64,000 nt of DNA from Sphingobacterium tabacisoli (GCF_017908035.1 NZ_JAEQMU010000001.1:1798001-1862000); one strand, 5' to 3'; positions 1-8,333 are shown, counted from the first letter of the stretch. Made by a program: numbers and translations. The notes: generated from the letters alone by a model not told the origin.

Positions 1-276
1 GGCCTAGCTGTGCAGCCTGAGATTATACTTGGTGACGAAAGTACCTCGGCCTTGGATCCTATATCTACACAGACTATCGAAAATCTATTGATAGACCTGA
101 AAAGCGAATACACCATCGTATTAGTAACTCATATACTTCGTCAGGCACGAAGAGTCTCTGACTACATCATCTTTGTATACAATGGCGAAATAATAGAGTT
201 TGGAAAAACAGAAGACATTCTCCTGAATCCTCAAAATGAGATCACCAAACAGTATGTCAAGGGATTTATAAGCTAA
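1..276 (+). CDS. pstB: Phosphate ABC transporter ATP-binding protein PstB (C-terminal part)
   Basis: The reading frame is open through the left edge, so only about the last 91 residues are present. The piece covers the end of an ABC ATPase: a Walker B region reading GDESTSALDP, the D-loop, and an H-loop in the TH dipeptide of VTHILRQARRVSDY. The tail FVYNGEIIEFGKTEDI...NP is the typical end of PstB, which hydrolyses ATP to drive high-affinity phosphate uptake through PstA/PstC at the inner membrane. In most ABC ATPases the Walker B reads LLLDEPTSALD; here the proline after the catalytic Glu is Ser and the residue before Asp is Gly, a mild oddity. A strong hairpin terminator follows 3 bases after the stop codon, so this is the last gene of its operon (the other pst genes would lie left of the window). 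Confidence 0.85.
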   Translation, partial: GLAVQPEIILGDESTSALDPISTQTIENLLIDLKSEYTIVLVTHILRQARRVSDYIIFVYNGEIIEFGKTEDILLNPQNEITKQYVKGFIS

Positions 277-279
277 AAA

Positions 280-307
280 GGAGCGACCTAGACAGGTCGC
301 TCCTTTT
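280..307. terminator. Bidirectional intrinsic terminator between pstB and pyrF
   Basis: A perfect 10-bp stem (GGAGCGACCT at 280-289, AGGTCGCTCC at 294-303) encloses a 4-nt loop and is followed by TTTT. An A-run precedes it, so it can also act on the minus strand for the convergent pyrF operon. Confidence 0.9.
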
Positions 308-343
308 ATATATCTTAGCTCTTAAGATAGCAACAGTAATCAA

Positions 344-1177
344 TTAAATGACTCCAGCCTTGATAAGCTCCAATTCCATTTCTTTCTGTAACTTTTGTGC
401 CTCTTCTCTAGCCCGCTCCGCAAAGTCCTTACCACTCGAAGCATAGATAATACCGCGGGTACTATTCACCAACAAACCACAATCCTTGTTCATCCCATAC
501 TGACATACATCCTGAAGCGATCCTCCCTGAGCTCCCACTCCGGGAACAAGTAAAAAATGATCTGGCGCATGCTCACGAATCTTCAAAAAAGCTTCCCCAC
601 GCGTAGCTCCCACCACATACATCAGATTCTCTACAGTACCCCAAGTATTGACTTTATCGATTACCTCTTCAAACAACTGCTTACCATCTGTATTGGAAAA
701 ATTCTGGAAATCCTTGCTTCCGGAATTGGAAGTCAGCGCAAGCACTATCGCCCATTTCCCTTCAAAATCTAAAAACGGCGTTACAGAATCCTTACCCATA
801 TAAGGTGCTATAGTAATCGAATCGAATCCCATCCCCGACACAGCCTCGTCAAAAAAAGCCTGCGCATACATATTAGATGTATTACCGATATCTCCACGTT
901 TGGCATCTGCTATACTAAAACAGCTCTTGGGAATTGCTTGCCATGTTTTTTGCAAGGAATGCCAGCCACGAACACCATAACTTTCATAAAACGCAATATT
1001 AGGCTTATACGCAACACAGAGATCTTCAGTAGCTTCTATGATAGCTTTATTAAAAGCAAAAATAGGATCCTCTTCATCAAGAAGATGAACTGGTATCTTA
1101 GTAATGTCCGTATCTAAACCAACACAAAGAAAAGATTGCTTCTCTTTAATCTGTTCTATTAACTCCTGTCTATTCAT
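344..1177 (-). CDS. pyrF: Orotidine 5'-phosphate decarboxylase
   Basis: This enzyme converts orotidine monophosphate to UMP, the last step of de novo pyrimidine synthesis, in the cytosol. At 277 aa it has the length of the longer 'type 2' OMP decarboxylases found in Bacteroidota, Actinobacteria and Myxococci rather than the ~230-aa E. coli type. The catalytic Asp-x-Lys-x-x-Asp signature is visible as DAKRGD (D91, K93, D96), preceded by the substrate-site KPNIAFYE segment. It is the last gene of a tight minus-strand operon (RluA-type synthase, TlpA-like thioredoxin, pyrF) with a 7-bp gap to the gene before it, and ends at the shared bidirectional terminator. The ATG at 1177 is the only reasonable start. 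Confidence 0.96.
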   Translation of the reverse strand: MNRQELIEQIKEKQSFLCVGLDTDITKIPVHLLDEEDPIFAFNKAIIEATEDLCVAYKPNIAFYESYGVRGWHSLQKTWQAIPKSCFSIADAKRGDIGNTSNMYAQAFFDEAVSGMGFDSITIAPYMGKDSVTPFLDFEGKWAIVLALTSNSGSKDFQNFSNTDGKQLFEEVIDKVNTWGTVENLMYVVGATRGEAFLKIREHAPDHFLLVPGVGAQGGSLQDVCQYGMNKDCGLLVNSTRGIIYASSGKDFAERAREEAQKLQKEMELELIKAGVI

Positions 1178-1184
1178 TTAACTT

Positions 1185-1790
1185 TTATTGATCAATAAGA
1201 TTCTGCACGAATGCTTCAACCTCTTTAGTCGAGTAATCATACATACCTTCTTCTTTTGCAGCAATCTTCCCATTCTTATCCAATATCACAGTAGTAGGAA
1301 TGGCTCCTCCCAACCAATTGGAAGGAATTTCACCGTTAGGATATACGATAGGTAGTTTCAATTTTTGGTCTGTTAAAAACTTCGCCGTTCCTTCTACATC
1401 CCCTTCAATCTCCACAATCAAAAACTCGATGTTATCGTTACCCTTAAATTTATCATACAATTTCTGGATTGACGGCATTTCTGCTCGACAAGGTGGGCAC
1501 CATGTCGCCCAAAAATTGATAAACAGCACCTTACCTTTGAGCTGTTCCGTATCATAGACAATATTATCTGCACTAGAGAATGATGCTTTGTCACCGATGG
1601 AATCGGGAGCACTCTCCTTATCACCGGCCTGGGCCTCAACAGGCTTTTCCAATTTTGGCTTAAAAAAACCGATTTTCATCAGCTGCTGCTGTATAAAAAT
1701 TCGGCTCGGCGACCATAGGACCAAGCCCATGAGCACCACGAAAACAATCCAACTGACAATATTTTTAATTTTCTTCTTTTCTGCCATCAT
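1185..1790 (-). CDS. TlpA-like membrane-anchored thiol:disulfide oxidoreductase
   Basis: A thioredoxin-fold redox protein anchored by one N-terminal transmembrane segment (about residues 11-26) with the thioredoxin domain in the periplasm. The active site WCPPC (C98, C101, counting from the first Met) sits in FWATWCPPCRAEMPS, and the cis-Pro region AIPTTVILDKNG lies near residue 163; both are typical of the TlpA/ResA/AhpC-TSA group, which reduces disulfides in exported proteins such as apocytochromes. The protein is 201 aa. A linker rich in Glu, Asp and Ser (about 45-75) separates anchor and domain. Two adjacent ATGs (1790 and 1787) are possible starts. It lies between the RluA-type gene and pyrF with 7-9 bp gaps, so it is co-transcribed. 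The partner protein is not evident from the context. Confidence 0.88.
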   Translation of the reverse strand: MMAEKKKIKNIVSWIVFVVLMGLVLWSPSRIFIQQQLMKIGFFKPKLEKPVEAQAGDKESAPDSIGDKASFSSADNIVYDTEQLKGKVLFINFWATWCPPCRAEMPSIQKLYDKFKGNDNIEFLIVEIEGDVEGTAKFLTDQKLKLPIVYPNGEIPSNWLGGAIPTTVILDKNGKIAAKEEGMYDYSTKEVEAFVQNLIDQ

Positions 1791-1799
1791 TTCCAGAAA

Positions 1800-2543
1800 T
1801 TAGGTATCAAATTTTTCCAATTGCTTAAGTAAAGTAGCAAAATCCTTCGGATACTCCGCATCAAAAGCATAACTCTTTCCATCAATAGTAAAGGCTACAC
1901 TTTTTGAATGAAGTGCAAAACGCTTCATTATTGGCAATTCCTCCTCATCTTTGGACATCGTAAAACCACGCCTTTTTATCTGCGATAGAAAAACAGGCTT
2001 ACCCCGATACATCGAATCCCCTACAATAGCAGCATGTTGTGTTGCCAAATGTATACGGATCTGGTGCATCCGCCCTGTAATAGGCCGACATTCCACCAGT
2101 GTAAAATGTTTAAAATAACGTATACTGTTAAAAATCGTTTCTGCCTGCTTACCATTTGCCCGATCAATACTCACATTCTTATTTCCCTGGTTCAAGATAG
2201 GCAAATCAACGGTAAGGTTATCAAAAGTATGGGTCCCCTGTATAATAGCATGATACACTTTATTCACCCTTCTCTTTTCAAATTCAATAGAAACCAAACG
2301 ATAAGTCTCTGGATTCTTTGCTATAAGAAGCACTCCAGAAGTATCCTTGTCCAATCGGTGACAAATCTGCGCATCACCATAATAACGTTTTGCTAAACGA
2401 AGGATGTTAACTTCTCCCCCCTCACGCTCATCTAAAGATGCAATAAAAGGTGGTTTATTGATAACAATAAGATTATCATCTTCGTAAATGATAAGATCGT
2501 TGAATTTCGGAAATTTAAATAAACGGTTGTCGTTTTGAATCAT
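1800..2543 (-). CDS. RluA-family 23S rRNA/tRNA pseudouridine synthase
   Basis: Isomerises specific uridines in structured RNA to pseudouridine. The RluA family signature HRLDKDTSG is at residues 62-70 with the catalytic aspartate D65. INKPPFI at about 28-34 and the later GRMHQIRIHLA segment are also family hallmarks. At 247 aa there is no room for an N-terminal S4 RNA-binding domain, as in the shorter RluA/TruC-like members; which RNA site is modified cannot be told from sequence. It is the first gene of the minus-strand operon with the TlpA-like gene and pyrF and is divergent from panB, with a 108-bp shared upstream region. Confidence 0.92.
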   Translation of the reverse strand: MIQNDNRLFKFPKFNDLIIYEDDNLIVINKPPFIASLDEREGGEVNILRLAKRYYGDAQICHRLDKDTSGVLLIAKNPETYRLVSIEFEKRRVNKVYHAIIQGTHTFDNLTVDLPILNQGNKNVSIDRANGKQAETIFNSIRYFKHFTLVECRPITGRMHQIRIHLATQHAAIVGDSMYRGKPVFLSQIKRRGFTMSKDEEELPIMKRFALHSKSVAFTIDGKSYAFDAEYPKDFATLLKQLEKFDT

Positions 2544-2625
2544 AGTGCAAAAATATAAAAACTAGGCGACTATTTAGCAACATAAGGTTTTTACATTAAT
2601 ATGCAGACAGCACCTTTATTATTTA

Positions 2626-2633
2626 TAATTTTG
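2626..2633 (+). promoter_or_regulatory. Putative -7 promoter element of panB
   Basis: TAATTTTG matches the Bacteroidota -7 consensus TAnnTTTG and lies 18 nt before the panB ATG. No convincing -33 TTTG is seen. The position also argues that the in-frame ATG at 2601, which lies upstream of this box, is not the real start. Confidence 0.5.
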
Positions 2634-2651
2634 CAACAAAACAATTATATC

Positions 2652-3467
2652 ATGTCCGTAAATAAAATCATTAAGCGCGTCACTACTTCTAGCATCAAGG
2701 AAATGAAACTTCGTGGCGAAAAAATAAGTATGCTGACTGGCTATGACTATACTATGGCGAGAGCTTTAGATGAATCAGGAGTAGACGTTATTCTAGTAGG
2801 CGACTCTGCAGCAAATGTGTTTGCCGGGTACGAAACCACTCTCCCAATTACGCTCGACAATATGATCTATCATACATCAGCGGTAGCCAGAGGATGCCAA
2901 CGCGCACTCGTTTTAGCCGATCTTCCCTTTGGTGAGTATCAGGGATCGACTGACAAAGCATACGAAGCTGCAGTAAGAATGATGAAAGAATCAGGAGCAC
3001 ATGCACTTAAACTAGAAGGTGGTGAAGAAATAATTGATAACATCAAAAAAATAATAAACGCTGGTATCCCCGTATGTGGTCACCTCGGACTAACACCACA
3101 GTCCATCAATAAATTTGGAACATTTGGTGTCCGTGCAAAAGACGAGGCTGAAGCAGAAAAACTAAAAACCGATGCACTCGCTCTACAGGAAGCAGGCTGT
3201 TTTGCTATCGTACTAGAGAAAATACCAGCGCAACTGGCAGAAGAGGTTTCAAAATCCTTACACATCCCTACAATAGGTATCGGGGCTGGCAATGGTTGTG
3301 ATGGACAAGTTTTGGTTGTTAATGATATGCTCGGAATGACCAAAGATTTTAAACCTAAATTTTTACGTCAATACCTCAACCTCTATCAAGAGATTACCAA
3401 TGCAGCAGCACAATATGTAGCTGATGTCAAGGCGTTAGATTATCCAAATGAGAATGAACAGTATTAA
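2652..3467 (+). CDS. panB: 3-methyl-2-oxobutanoate hydroxymethyltransferase
   Basis: Adds a hydroxymethyl group from methylene-tetrahydrofolate to 2-oxoisovalerate to give ketopantoate, the first committed step of pantothenate/CoA synthesis. From the ATG at 2652 the protein is 271 aa, the normal length. Family features are MLTGYDYTMA near residues 27-36, the metal/substrate site VGDSAANV with D51, D90, K120 (HALKLEGG) and the general-base glutamate region VLEKIP (E189), then GIGAGNGCDGQV. A longer frame opens at 2601, but that ATG precedes the likely promoter and would add 17 residues unlike the family. A small membrane-protein gene follows 22 bp downstream and may be co-transcribed. Confidence 0.96.
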   Translation: MSVNKIIKRVTTSSIKEMKLRGEKISMLTGYDYTMARALDESGVDVILVGDSAANVFAGYETTLPITLDNMIYHTSAVARGCQRALVLADLPFGEYQGSTDKAYEAAVRMMKESGAHALKLEGGEEIIDNIKKIINAGIPVCGHLGLTPQSINKFGTFGVRAKDEAEAEKLKTDALALQEAGCFAIVLEKIPAQLAEEVSKSLHIPTIGIGAGNGCDGQVLVVNDMLGMTKDFKPKFLRQYLNLYQEITNAAAQYVADVKALDYPNENEQY

Positions 3468-3489
3468 CCCATTATATTAAGACCATACT

Positions 3490-4089
3490 TTGGGAAAAAT
3501 AATCATCATAGGTATTTTGCTGGCGGTGTTGATATACTTCACACTCCGCCGGCTTAATTTTTTCAACTTCAATAAACCATCGCAGCGAATAAACTCTTCC
3601 CGAGTTATTGAAGTCACAGCTCCAACACAGCTCCTAAAAAGAGGGTTAAAACGCACCTTATATACGGTAGGTTCTGGATTAGTACTATTGATTCTCATAG
3701 TAGCTCTAGCTGCAAAATTCAAGATTGCATTAATTATGCTACCTATAAGCATATACCTAATCGCTCAGTTCTTTGTACTCAATAATCACGTCAAAACAAT
3801 ACGGGACCAACAGATACATTATGACTCAGAAACCCAAGATGTACATATAGAATGGATTAATGGCAAATCTCTCGAATTCAACTTACTAAAAGATGTAACA
3901 GAACTAAAAGAAGTTCGTGCCGTACAAAAAAACAATGGTCTACATATGGGTTATTACCAACTTTCAACAAACACCAAGGTAATCTACCTACCATACCTTT
4001 TACAGGAAAACCCGGTCAATAAACCGTTTTTCGACAAGTTACAGCTGTTCAATAGGTCAATCGAGACCAAACTATTCCCTATTATCTAG
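3490..4089 (+). CDS. Hypothetical three-helix membrane protein
   Basis: I do not recognise this 199-aa protein. It has an N-terminal hydrophobic helix (about residues 3-20), a basic/polar stretch to about 55, two adjacent hydrophobic segments (about 58-75 and 77-96), then a polar C-terminal half of about 100 residues that reads like a small soluble domain. The frame opens at a TTG at 3490, 22 bp after panB, and the next codons already form the first helix, so TTG is the probable start. The spacing suggests transcription with panB. The gene is followed by a 271-bp gap holding a phased repeat array. Function unknown. Confidence 0.65.
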   Translation: MGKIIIIGILLAVLIYFTLRRLNFFNFNKPSQRINSSRVIEVTAPTQLLKRGLKRTLYTVGSGLVLLILIVALAAKFKIALIMLPISIYLIAQFFVLNNHVKTIRDQQIHYDSETQDVHIEWINGKSLEFNLLKDVTELKEVRAVQKNNGLHMGYYQLSTNTKVIYLPYLLQENPVNKPFFDKLQLFNRSIETKLFPII

Positions 4090-4180
4090 GATCGTCCAAT
4101 ACCCAATCAAAAACACGTCATTGTTGCCAAAAAGCCTCTAGAAATCTCCTTGCTACACACCAGCTAAACACTACCTATAA

Positions 4181-4230
4181 CGGACTTGAGCGGACTTTAA
4201 CGGACTTATGGGGACTTGAGCGGACTTATC
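4181..4230. repeat. Five tandem 10-bp units, consensus CGGACTTnnn
   Basis: Five consecutive, exactly 10-bp units start CGGACTT (the fourth GGGACTT): cggacttgag, cggactttaa, cggacttatg, gggacttgag, cggacttatc. Units 1 and 4 share their last three bases. The first seven bases are conserved and the last three vary. The array lies in the 271-bp gap between the small membrane-protein gene and the first L,D-transpeptidase gene. A related 11-bp array lies at 47328-47371. No function is known to me. Confidence 0.85.
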
Positions 4231-4360
4231 ATACATGCCACAATCTTTTAACTAGCTGAAACCAGCGATTTTTCAAACGAAAACCCTAATAAAAAGACGT
4301 TCAATCATTTTTGGTACAAACGTTGCTATACTTTTTCTGATTATTAAGTTTAACCCTTAT

Positions 4361-5416
4361 ATGAAATACTTACGTAGCATAAGCCGCGCTAACAGTTTTA
4401 TGGTCTTTACCATTGCGCTTACATTATTTTATTCCTGTGACCGCAAGGCATCACCTCAAACTGTAGATAAGGAAAAAATAAAAATAGATAGCATTGCCCA
4501 AGCAAAAAAAGAAGAAGAGGAAAAAGAGAAAATGCGTCCACGCACAGCGGCAGACATCACGCTCACCAAAGAGCTTATATATGACAAATACACACTAGAA
4601 GACAAGTACAAATACAAAGATACATTCCGCGTATTCCAGTGGGATAAAATCAAAGAGAAGTTGGCCTACATCGAAAACTTCCAACGCGAGCATAACAATT
4701 ATGCTTTAGTCGCAAACTACAAACATAAAAATGGAGAGGCTCCAACAGTAGCAAATTTCAAGCGAAATGCCTATAAAAGGGTGTCGGACACACTCGGAAC
4801 GGAACGCTATCAGTCTGCCCCTCTTTATAAAATCGGTGAGACCAAAGTACCAACGATATACGGTCGGGATGGTTCACTGGTCAAATTGCTATCAAGCGAC
4901 ACCTTAAATATGGTCCGTATTAAAGGTCTTACGAACATCGAAGGCGAATGGGATATCCCAAAACGCTATATAAAAGCCATAGGGGACACCGCTTCCTTCA
5001 AACATATTGTTGTCGTAGACGTGACCAATCAAAATATATGTGCCTTGGAACATAAAAATGACAGCTGGATCATACGAAGTATGAATCCCTCCACAACAGG
5101 CAAACACAATCCCCCCTATGGTATGGAAACACCTGTGGGCATTTATCTACTACAAGAACAAAAACCAAAAATGTTCTATTATGCAGATGGGACGACCAAT
5201 ATAGCAGGCTATGCCCCATGGGCAAGTCGGTTTACCAACGGAGCATATATACATGGTGTCCCCACAAATGACCCCAAAGCGAAGATTATTGAATACAGCT
5301 GGACATTAGGCACAACCCCTCGTTCACATATGTGTGTAAGAAATGCATCATCCCATGCGAAGTTCGTTTATGACTGGATAAAGCCATTTTCATCGCTCGT
5401 AATTGTCATCAATTAA
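4361..5416 (+). CDS. L,D-transpeptidase (YkuD domain) lipoprotein
   Basis: Predicted cell-envelope L,D-transpeptidase, which cross-links peptidoglycan through diaminopimelate residues or attaches proteins to it. The 351-aa protein begins with a hydrophobic segment ending at FYSC (C26), a probable though non-canonical lipobox, then a Lys/Glu-rich helical linker to about 60. The YkuD catalytic domain occupies the C-terminal ~150 residues: PPYGMETPVGIY, then H298 in YIHGVP and the catalytic cysteine C325 in RSHMCVRN. The usual motif is SHGC(I/V/L)R, so a Gly is replaced by Met. A second, differently built L,D-transpeptidase gene follows 84 bp downstream on the same strand, so the two probably serve the same wall-remodelling job. 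Confidence 0.85.
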   Translation: MKYLRSISRANSFMVFTIALTLFYSCDRKASPQTVDKEKIKIDSIAQAKKEEEEKEKMRPRTAADITLTKELIYDKYTLEDKYKYKDTFRVFQWDKIKEKLAYIENFQREHNNYALVANYKHKNGEAPTVANFKRNAYKRVSDTLGTERYQSAPLYKIGETKVPTIYGRDGSLVKLLSSDTLNMVRIKGLTNIEGEWDIPKRYIKAIGDTASFKHIVVVDVTNQNICALEHKNDSWIIRSMNPSTTGKHNPPYGMETPVGIYLLQEQKPKMFYYADGTTNIAGYAPWASRFTNGAYIHGVPTNDPKAKIIEYSWTLGTTPRSHMCVRNASSHAKFVYDWIKPFSSLVIVIN

Positions 5417-5500
5417 TCCTATCGAAAAGAATTAACATTTCTTAACATTTTTATAACACATTGGTAACGACCTTTGTATGCGGAAGGAAAATGTGTGTAT

Positions 5501-6286
5501 ATGAAAAAAACAATAGCTATTATAGGATTGACATCACTGGCAGGCTTTTATGCCATATTCAGCAAACCTAATCAACTTAAACCTCAAACTATCCCTACAG
5601 CGCAACATGTAGATTCACTCAAAGAAGATGAAAGTGAGTCTTCCATTGCAAAACTCTACAAGGAAATAGCCTTAGAAGGAAAACTTAAGTTTGAAGCATT
5701 CGAAATGGCCATGAACGGGTATCAAAACATGTCCTTTAAAAATAAGGACATCATTACCGTAATCGATTTTTCGCTACCCTCTACCGAAAAGCGGATGGCA
5801 GTAATAGATTTGAAAAACAAGAAAATACTTTTTCATACCATTGTATCTCACGGAAGAAACAGTGGAGAGAAGTATGCCACATCTTTTTCTAACAGTCATG
5901 GTTCCCACCAGAGTTCGCTCGGATTTTACAAAACCGTGAATACCTATCAAGGAGGAAACGGATACTCTTTGGTACTGGACGGACTGGAAAAAGGAATCAA
6001 CGACCAAGCAAAACCTAGAGCCGTAGTGGTACACGGAGCTGACTACTGCAGCCAGTCTATTATCAACGCTACAGGAAGACTGGGACGTAGTTATGGGTGC
6101 CCAGCGTTACCTAGAGATGTTGCTAAGCCGATCATAAACACAATTAAAGACGGAACGATGCTTTTTATTTATGCAGATAACAAAACCTATCTAGCCCAAT
6201 CGAAAGTATTAAAAGCGAAACCAACGACTTTGATTGCACAGAAAGACATCGCAGAAACACAAACAGGTCAAGGGGTAATGAATTAA
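5501..6286 (+). CDS. Murein L,D-transpeptidase catalytic domain family protein (YkuD_2)
   Basis: An exported 261-aa protein of the second L,D-transpeptidase-like family common in Bacteroidota and Gammaproteobacteria. The N-terminus MKKTIAIIGLTSLAGFYAI is a signal peptide or anchor. The domain shows ITVIDFSLPSTEKRMAVIDL, SHGRNSG, then VVVHGADYC and the catalytic region GRSYGCPALP with C200. Expected role: cleavage or formation of L,D bonds in peptidoglycan in the periplasm. Start choice: the ATG at 5501 has a GGAAGG ribosome site just upstream, whereas a TTG at 5474 would add nine polar residues before the signal peptide. The gene lies between the YkuD lipoprotein and the patatin gene on the same strand. 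Confidence 0.88.
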   Translation: MKKTIAIIGLTSLAGFYAIFSKPNQLKPQTIPTAQHVDSLKEDESESSIAKLYKEIALEGKLKFEAFEMAMNGYQNMSFKNKDIITVIDFSLPSTEKRMAVIDLKNKKILFHTIVSHGRNSGEKYATSFSNSHGSHQSSLGFYKTVNTYQGGNGYSLVLDGLEKGINDQAKPRAVVVHGADYCSQSIINATGRLGRSYGCPALPRDVAKPIINTIKDGTMLFIYADNKTYLAQSKVLKAKPTTLIAQKDIAETQTGQGVMN

Positions 6287-6345
6287 CCCCACCTTGTTTT
6301 TCCATAACTAATTCGCTAAATTTAGCTTCAAGGTAACAAAGAACA

Positions 6346-7401
6346 ATGAAGCGAATACTTTCTATTGATGGTGGCGGAATACGGGGAATAATCCCTGGTA
6401 TGCTGATAGTCGCCCTTGAAGACAGACTAAAAGAAATCAGTGGAAATCCCCAAACCCATATTTCCGAATACTTCGACTTTTTCTCAGGGACCAGTACCGG
6501 TGGCATATTAACATCAATTCTGCTATTTCCCTCCGAACAAGATCCCTCTAAACCAAAATACTCTGCGAGAGAAGCTTTAGATATCTACCTCGAACACGGA
6601 GAAAGTATATTTTCAGCCAGCAAGTGGAGAAAATTCTTAAGCAAATTTGGCTTAGTCAGTGAAATATATAACGAAGAGGTTATCGAAAAAATACTCGCTG
6701 ATTATTTTGGGGACACCAAACTGAGTGAGCTCATCAAACCCTGTATCATAACAGCATACAATATTGAGCTTCGCAAAAACCACCTTTTCAGACAACAAAA
6801 AGCCATAAGTCACGGTGATTCAAGAGACTTTTACCTGCGAGACGTATGTAGGGCCACCTCCGCTGCACCAACTTTTTTTTCAGTAGCGGAGATATTCTCC
6901 CTCGCCAATACGCGCTACGTACTCGTCGATGGCGGACTATTCGCGCACAACCCGGCGATATCGGCCCTTATTGAAGTATTAAAAAACTTTAACACTTTCA
7001 GTATAAATGACATACACATTCTTTCACTAGGCACAGGAATCACAAAAAACGCCTACAATTACGAAGATTTTAAGAAAAAATGGGCCATCTCTATTGGCCC
7101 CGCTTTAGTGGATATTATGACCTCAAGCTCCTCAGAGAGTAATGATTATTTTATTAAACAACTATTTCGTTCTGTAAACCATGCAGGCAATTACATCCGC
7201 ATAGAACCAAGCAACCTGTCCTCTATTGATCCTGGAATGGATGCTGCCAGTAAATCAAATATCCAAAAGATAGTAGCCCTATCCGATAAAGTGATCAGTG
7301 AAAACGAATTGGTCATCGACAAACTCGCGCATGAGCTCATACGTGACAGAAAAGAAGTGGAACGGAGAAAAAAATCTGTTTGGAATTTTCTTTCCAGATG
7401 A
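6346..7401 (+). CDS. Patatin-like phospholipase
   Basis: A 351-aa serine acyl hydrolase of the patatin family. The oxyanion loop is DGGGIRG (residues 8-14), the nucleophile elbow is GTSTGG with Ser50, and the catalytic dyad is completed by Asp195 in LVDGGLFAHNP. There is no signal peptide or membrane segment, so the enzyme should be cytosolic or act on the inner face of the membrane, releasing fatty acids from phospholipids. The architecture and size resemble the CapV-type phospholipases of CBASS defence systems, but no nucleotidyltransferase or other defence gene lies beside it. It follows the second L,D-transpeptidase by 59 bp and could share its transcript. The C-terminus ends in a very basic, charged stretch. 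Confidence 0.9.
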   Translation: MKRILSIDGGGIRGIIPGMLIVALEDRLKEISGNPQTHISEYFDFFSGTSTGGILTSILLFPSEQDPSKPKYSAREALDIYLEHGESIFSASKWRKFLSKFGLVSEIYNEEVIEKILADYFGDTKLSELIKPCIITAYNIELRKNHLFRQQKAISHGDSRDFYLRDVCRATSAAPTFFSVAEIFSLANTRYVLVDGGLFAHNPAISALIEVLKNFNTFSINDIHILSLGTGITKNAYNYEDFKKKWAISIGPALVDIMTSSSSESNDYFIKQLFRSVNHAGNYIRIEPSNLSSIDPGMDAASKSNIQKIVALSDKVISENELVIDKLAHELIRDRKEVERRKKSVWNFLSR

Positions 7402-7534
7402 GACTTTCATGATTCGCCAGCTAGCGAATCCCGCAAAGAAATGAACTGATCCCGATGTTGTTGGGAGAGTTCTTGAATCTCAATATAAGACATCTAAAAA
7501 ATAGCGGATGGCTTACCACCATCCGCCAAAAATG

Positions 7535-8323
7535 CTATTCCTTAATTAATGCCCGATCAAGATGTACATATCCCCCATCTACATACAGTAACTGACCTGT
7601 AGTATGACTTGATTTATCGGATAATACAAACACAGCCGTATCTGCTACTTCCTCCGCTGTGGTCATTCTATTCCCAAGTGGTATACGGTTTTTTATTTTC
7701 TGCAAAGTCTCCGCCGGATTCTCTAGGGTCTGTATCCAGGAATCATATTGTGGCGTAGACGCTTCGGCGACCACAATTGCATTCACACGTATACCGAAAG
7801 GCAATAATTCTACCGCCCATTCCCGAGTCAGGGCATTACGTCCGCCATTGGAGGCGGCATAAGCAGATGTACCACCTTGCCCCGTTTCCGCAGTCTTCGA
7901 GCTGATATTAAGAATGGTTCCTTTAGACTGCTTCAATGCATCCAAAGCATAATGAGCCAACAGATAATAATGAATCAAATTCTTGTGTAAAGATGCTACG
8001 AAACGGTGATAATCTCCATTGGCCAATCCGACACCATCATTATGTCCGGCATTATTGACCAATCCATCGATACGCCCGTAACCAATCAATGCTTCTTCGA
8101 CAGCTCGAGCACAGTCATCCGGATTAGAGAGCTCTGCCTGTATCGTCAGCGCCTCACCTCCAAGAGCTTCAACCTCTCTCTTGACCAAGAGATTATCGTC
8201 CTCATTGCGCCCCACAATGATAGGTATTCCCCCTTCTTTCGCCAAAGCTAGGACAATAGCTCGTCCTATCCCTTTAGCTCCTCCTGTCACTAGAAAAATC
8301 TTACCTCTCAAATTTAAATCCAT
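7535..8323 (-). CDS. SDR-family dehydrogenase, probable L-fucose dehydrogenase
   Basis: A 262-aa short-chain dehydrogenase, last gene of the L-fucose operon. It has the NAD(P)-binding GGAKGIGRA motif (about 15-23), the NNAG motif (about 90-93) and a C-terminal GQLLYVDGGY. In the pathway it would oxidise L-fucose to L-fuconolactone; the assignment rests on context and on the segment AVELLPFGIRVNAIVVAEA, typical of this subgroup. The active-site motif, normally YxxxK, reads SAYAASNGG: the catalytic lysine is replaced by asparagine (codon AAT at that site). Either this copy is impaired or another group takes over. The other SDR of the operon has an intact YSMSK. It starts 10 bp after the amidohydrolase gene. 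Confidence 0.8.
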   Translation of the reverse strand: MDLNLRGKIFLVTGGAKGIGRAIVLALAKEGGIPIIVGRNEDDNLLVKREVEALGGEALTIQAELSNPDDCARAVEEALIGYGRIDGLVNNAGHNDGVGLANGDYHRFVASLHKNLIHYYLLAHYALDALKQSKGTILNISSKTAETGQGGTSAYAASNGGRNALTREWAVELLPFGIRVNAIVVAEASTPQYDSWIQTLENPAETLQKIKNRIPLGNRMTTAEEVADTAVFVLSDKSSHTTGQLLYVDGGYVHLDRALIKE

Positions 8324-8333
8324 CCTATCAAAA

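Noticed and set aside
2548-2555. CAAAAATA as a minus-strand -7 box for the RluA-type gene
   Set aside because: Only 4 bases separate it from the ATG, leaving no leader; I cannot support a leaderless transcript.
2601-2651. Upstream ATG extending panB by 17 codons
   Set aside because: It precedes the likely -7 box and adds residues unlike PanB; the ATG at 2652 gives the normal length.
6346-7401. Patatin as part of a CBASS defence operon
   Set aside because: No CD-NTase, Cap2/Cap3 or other defence gene lies in the neighbourhood.
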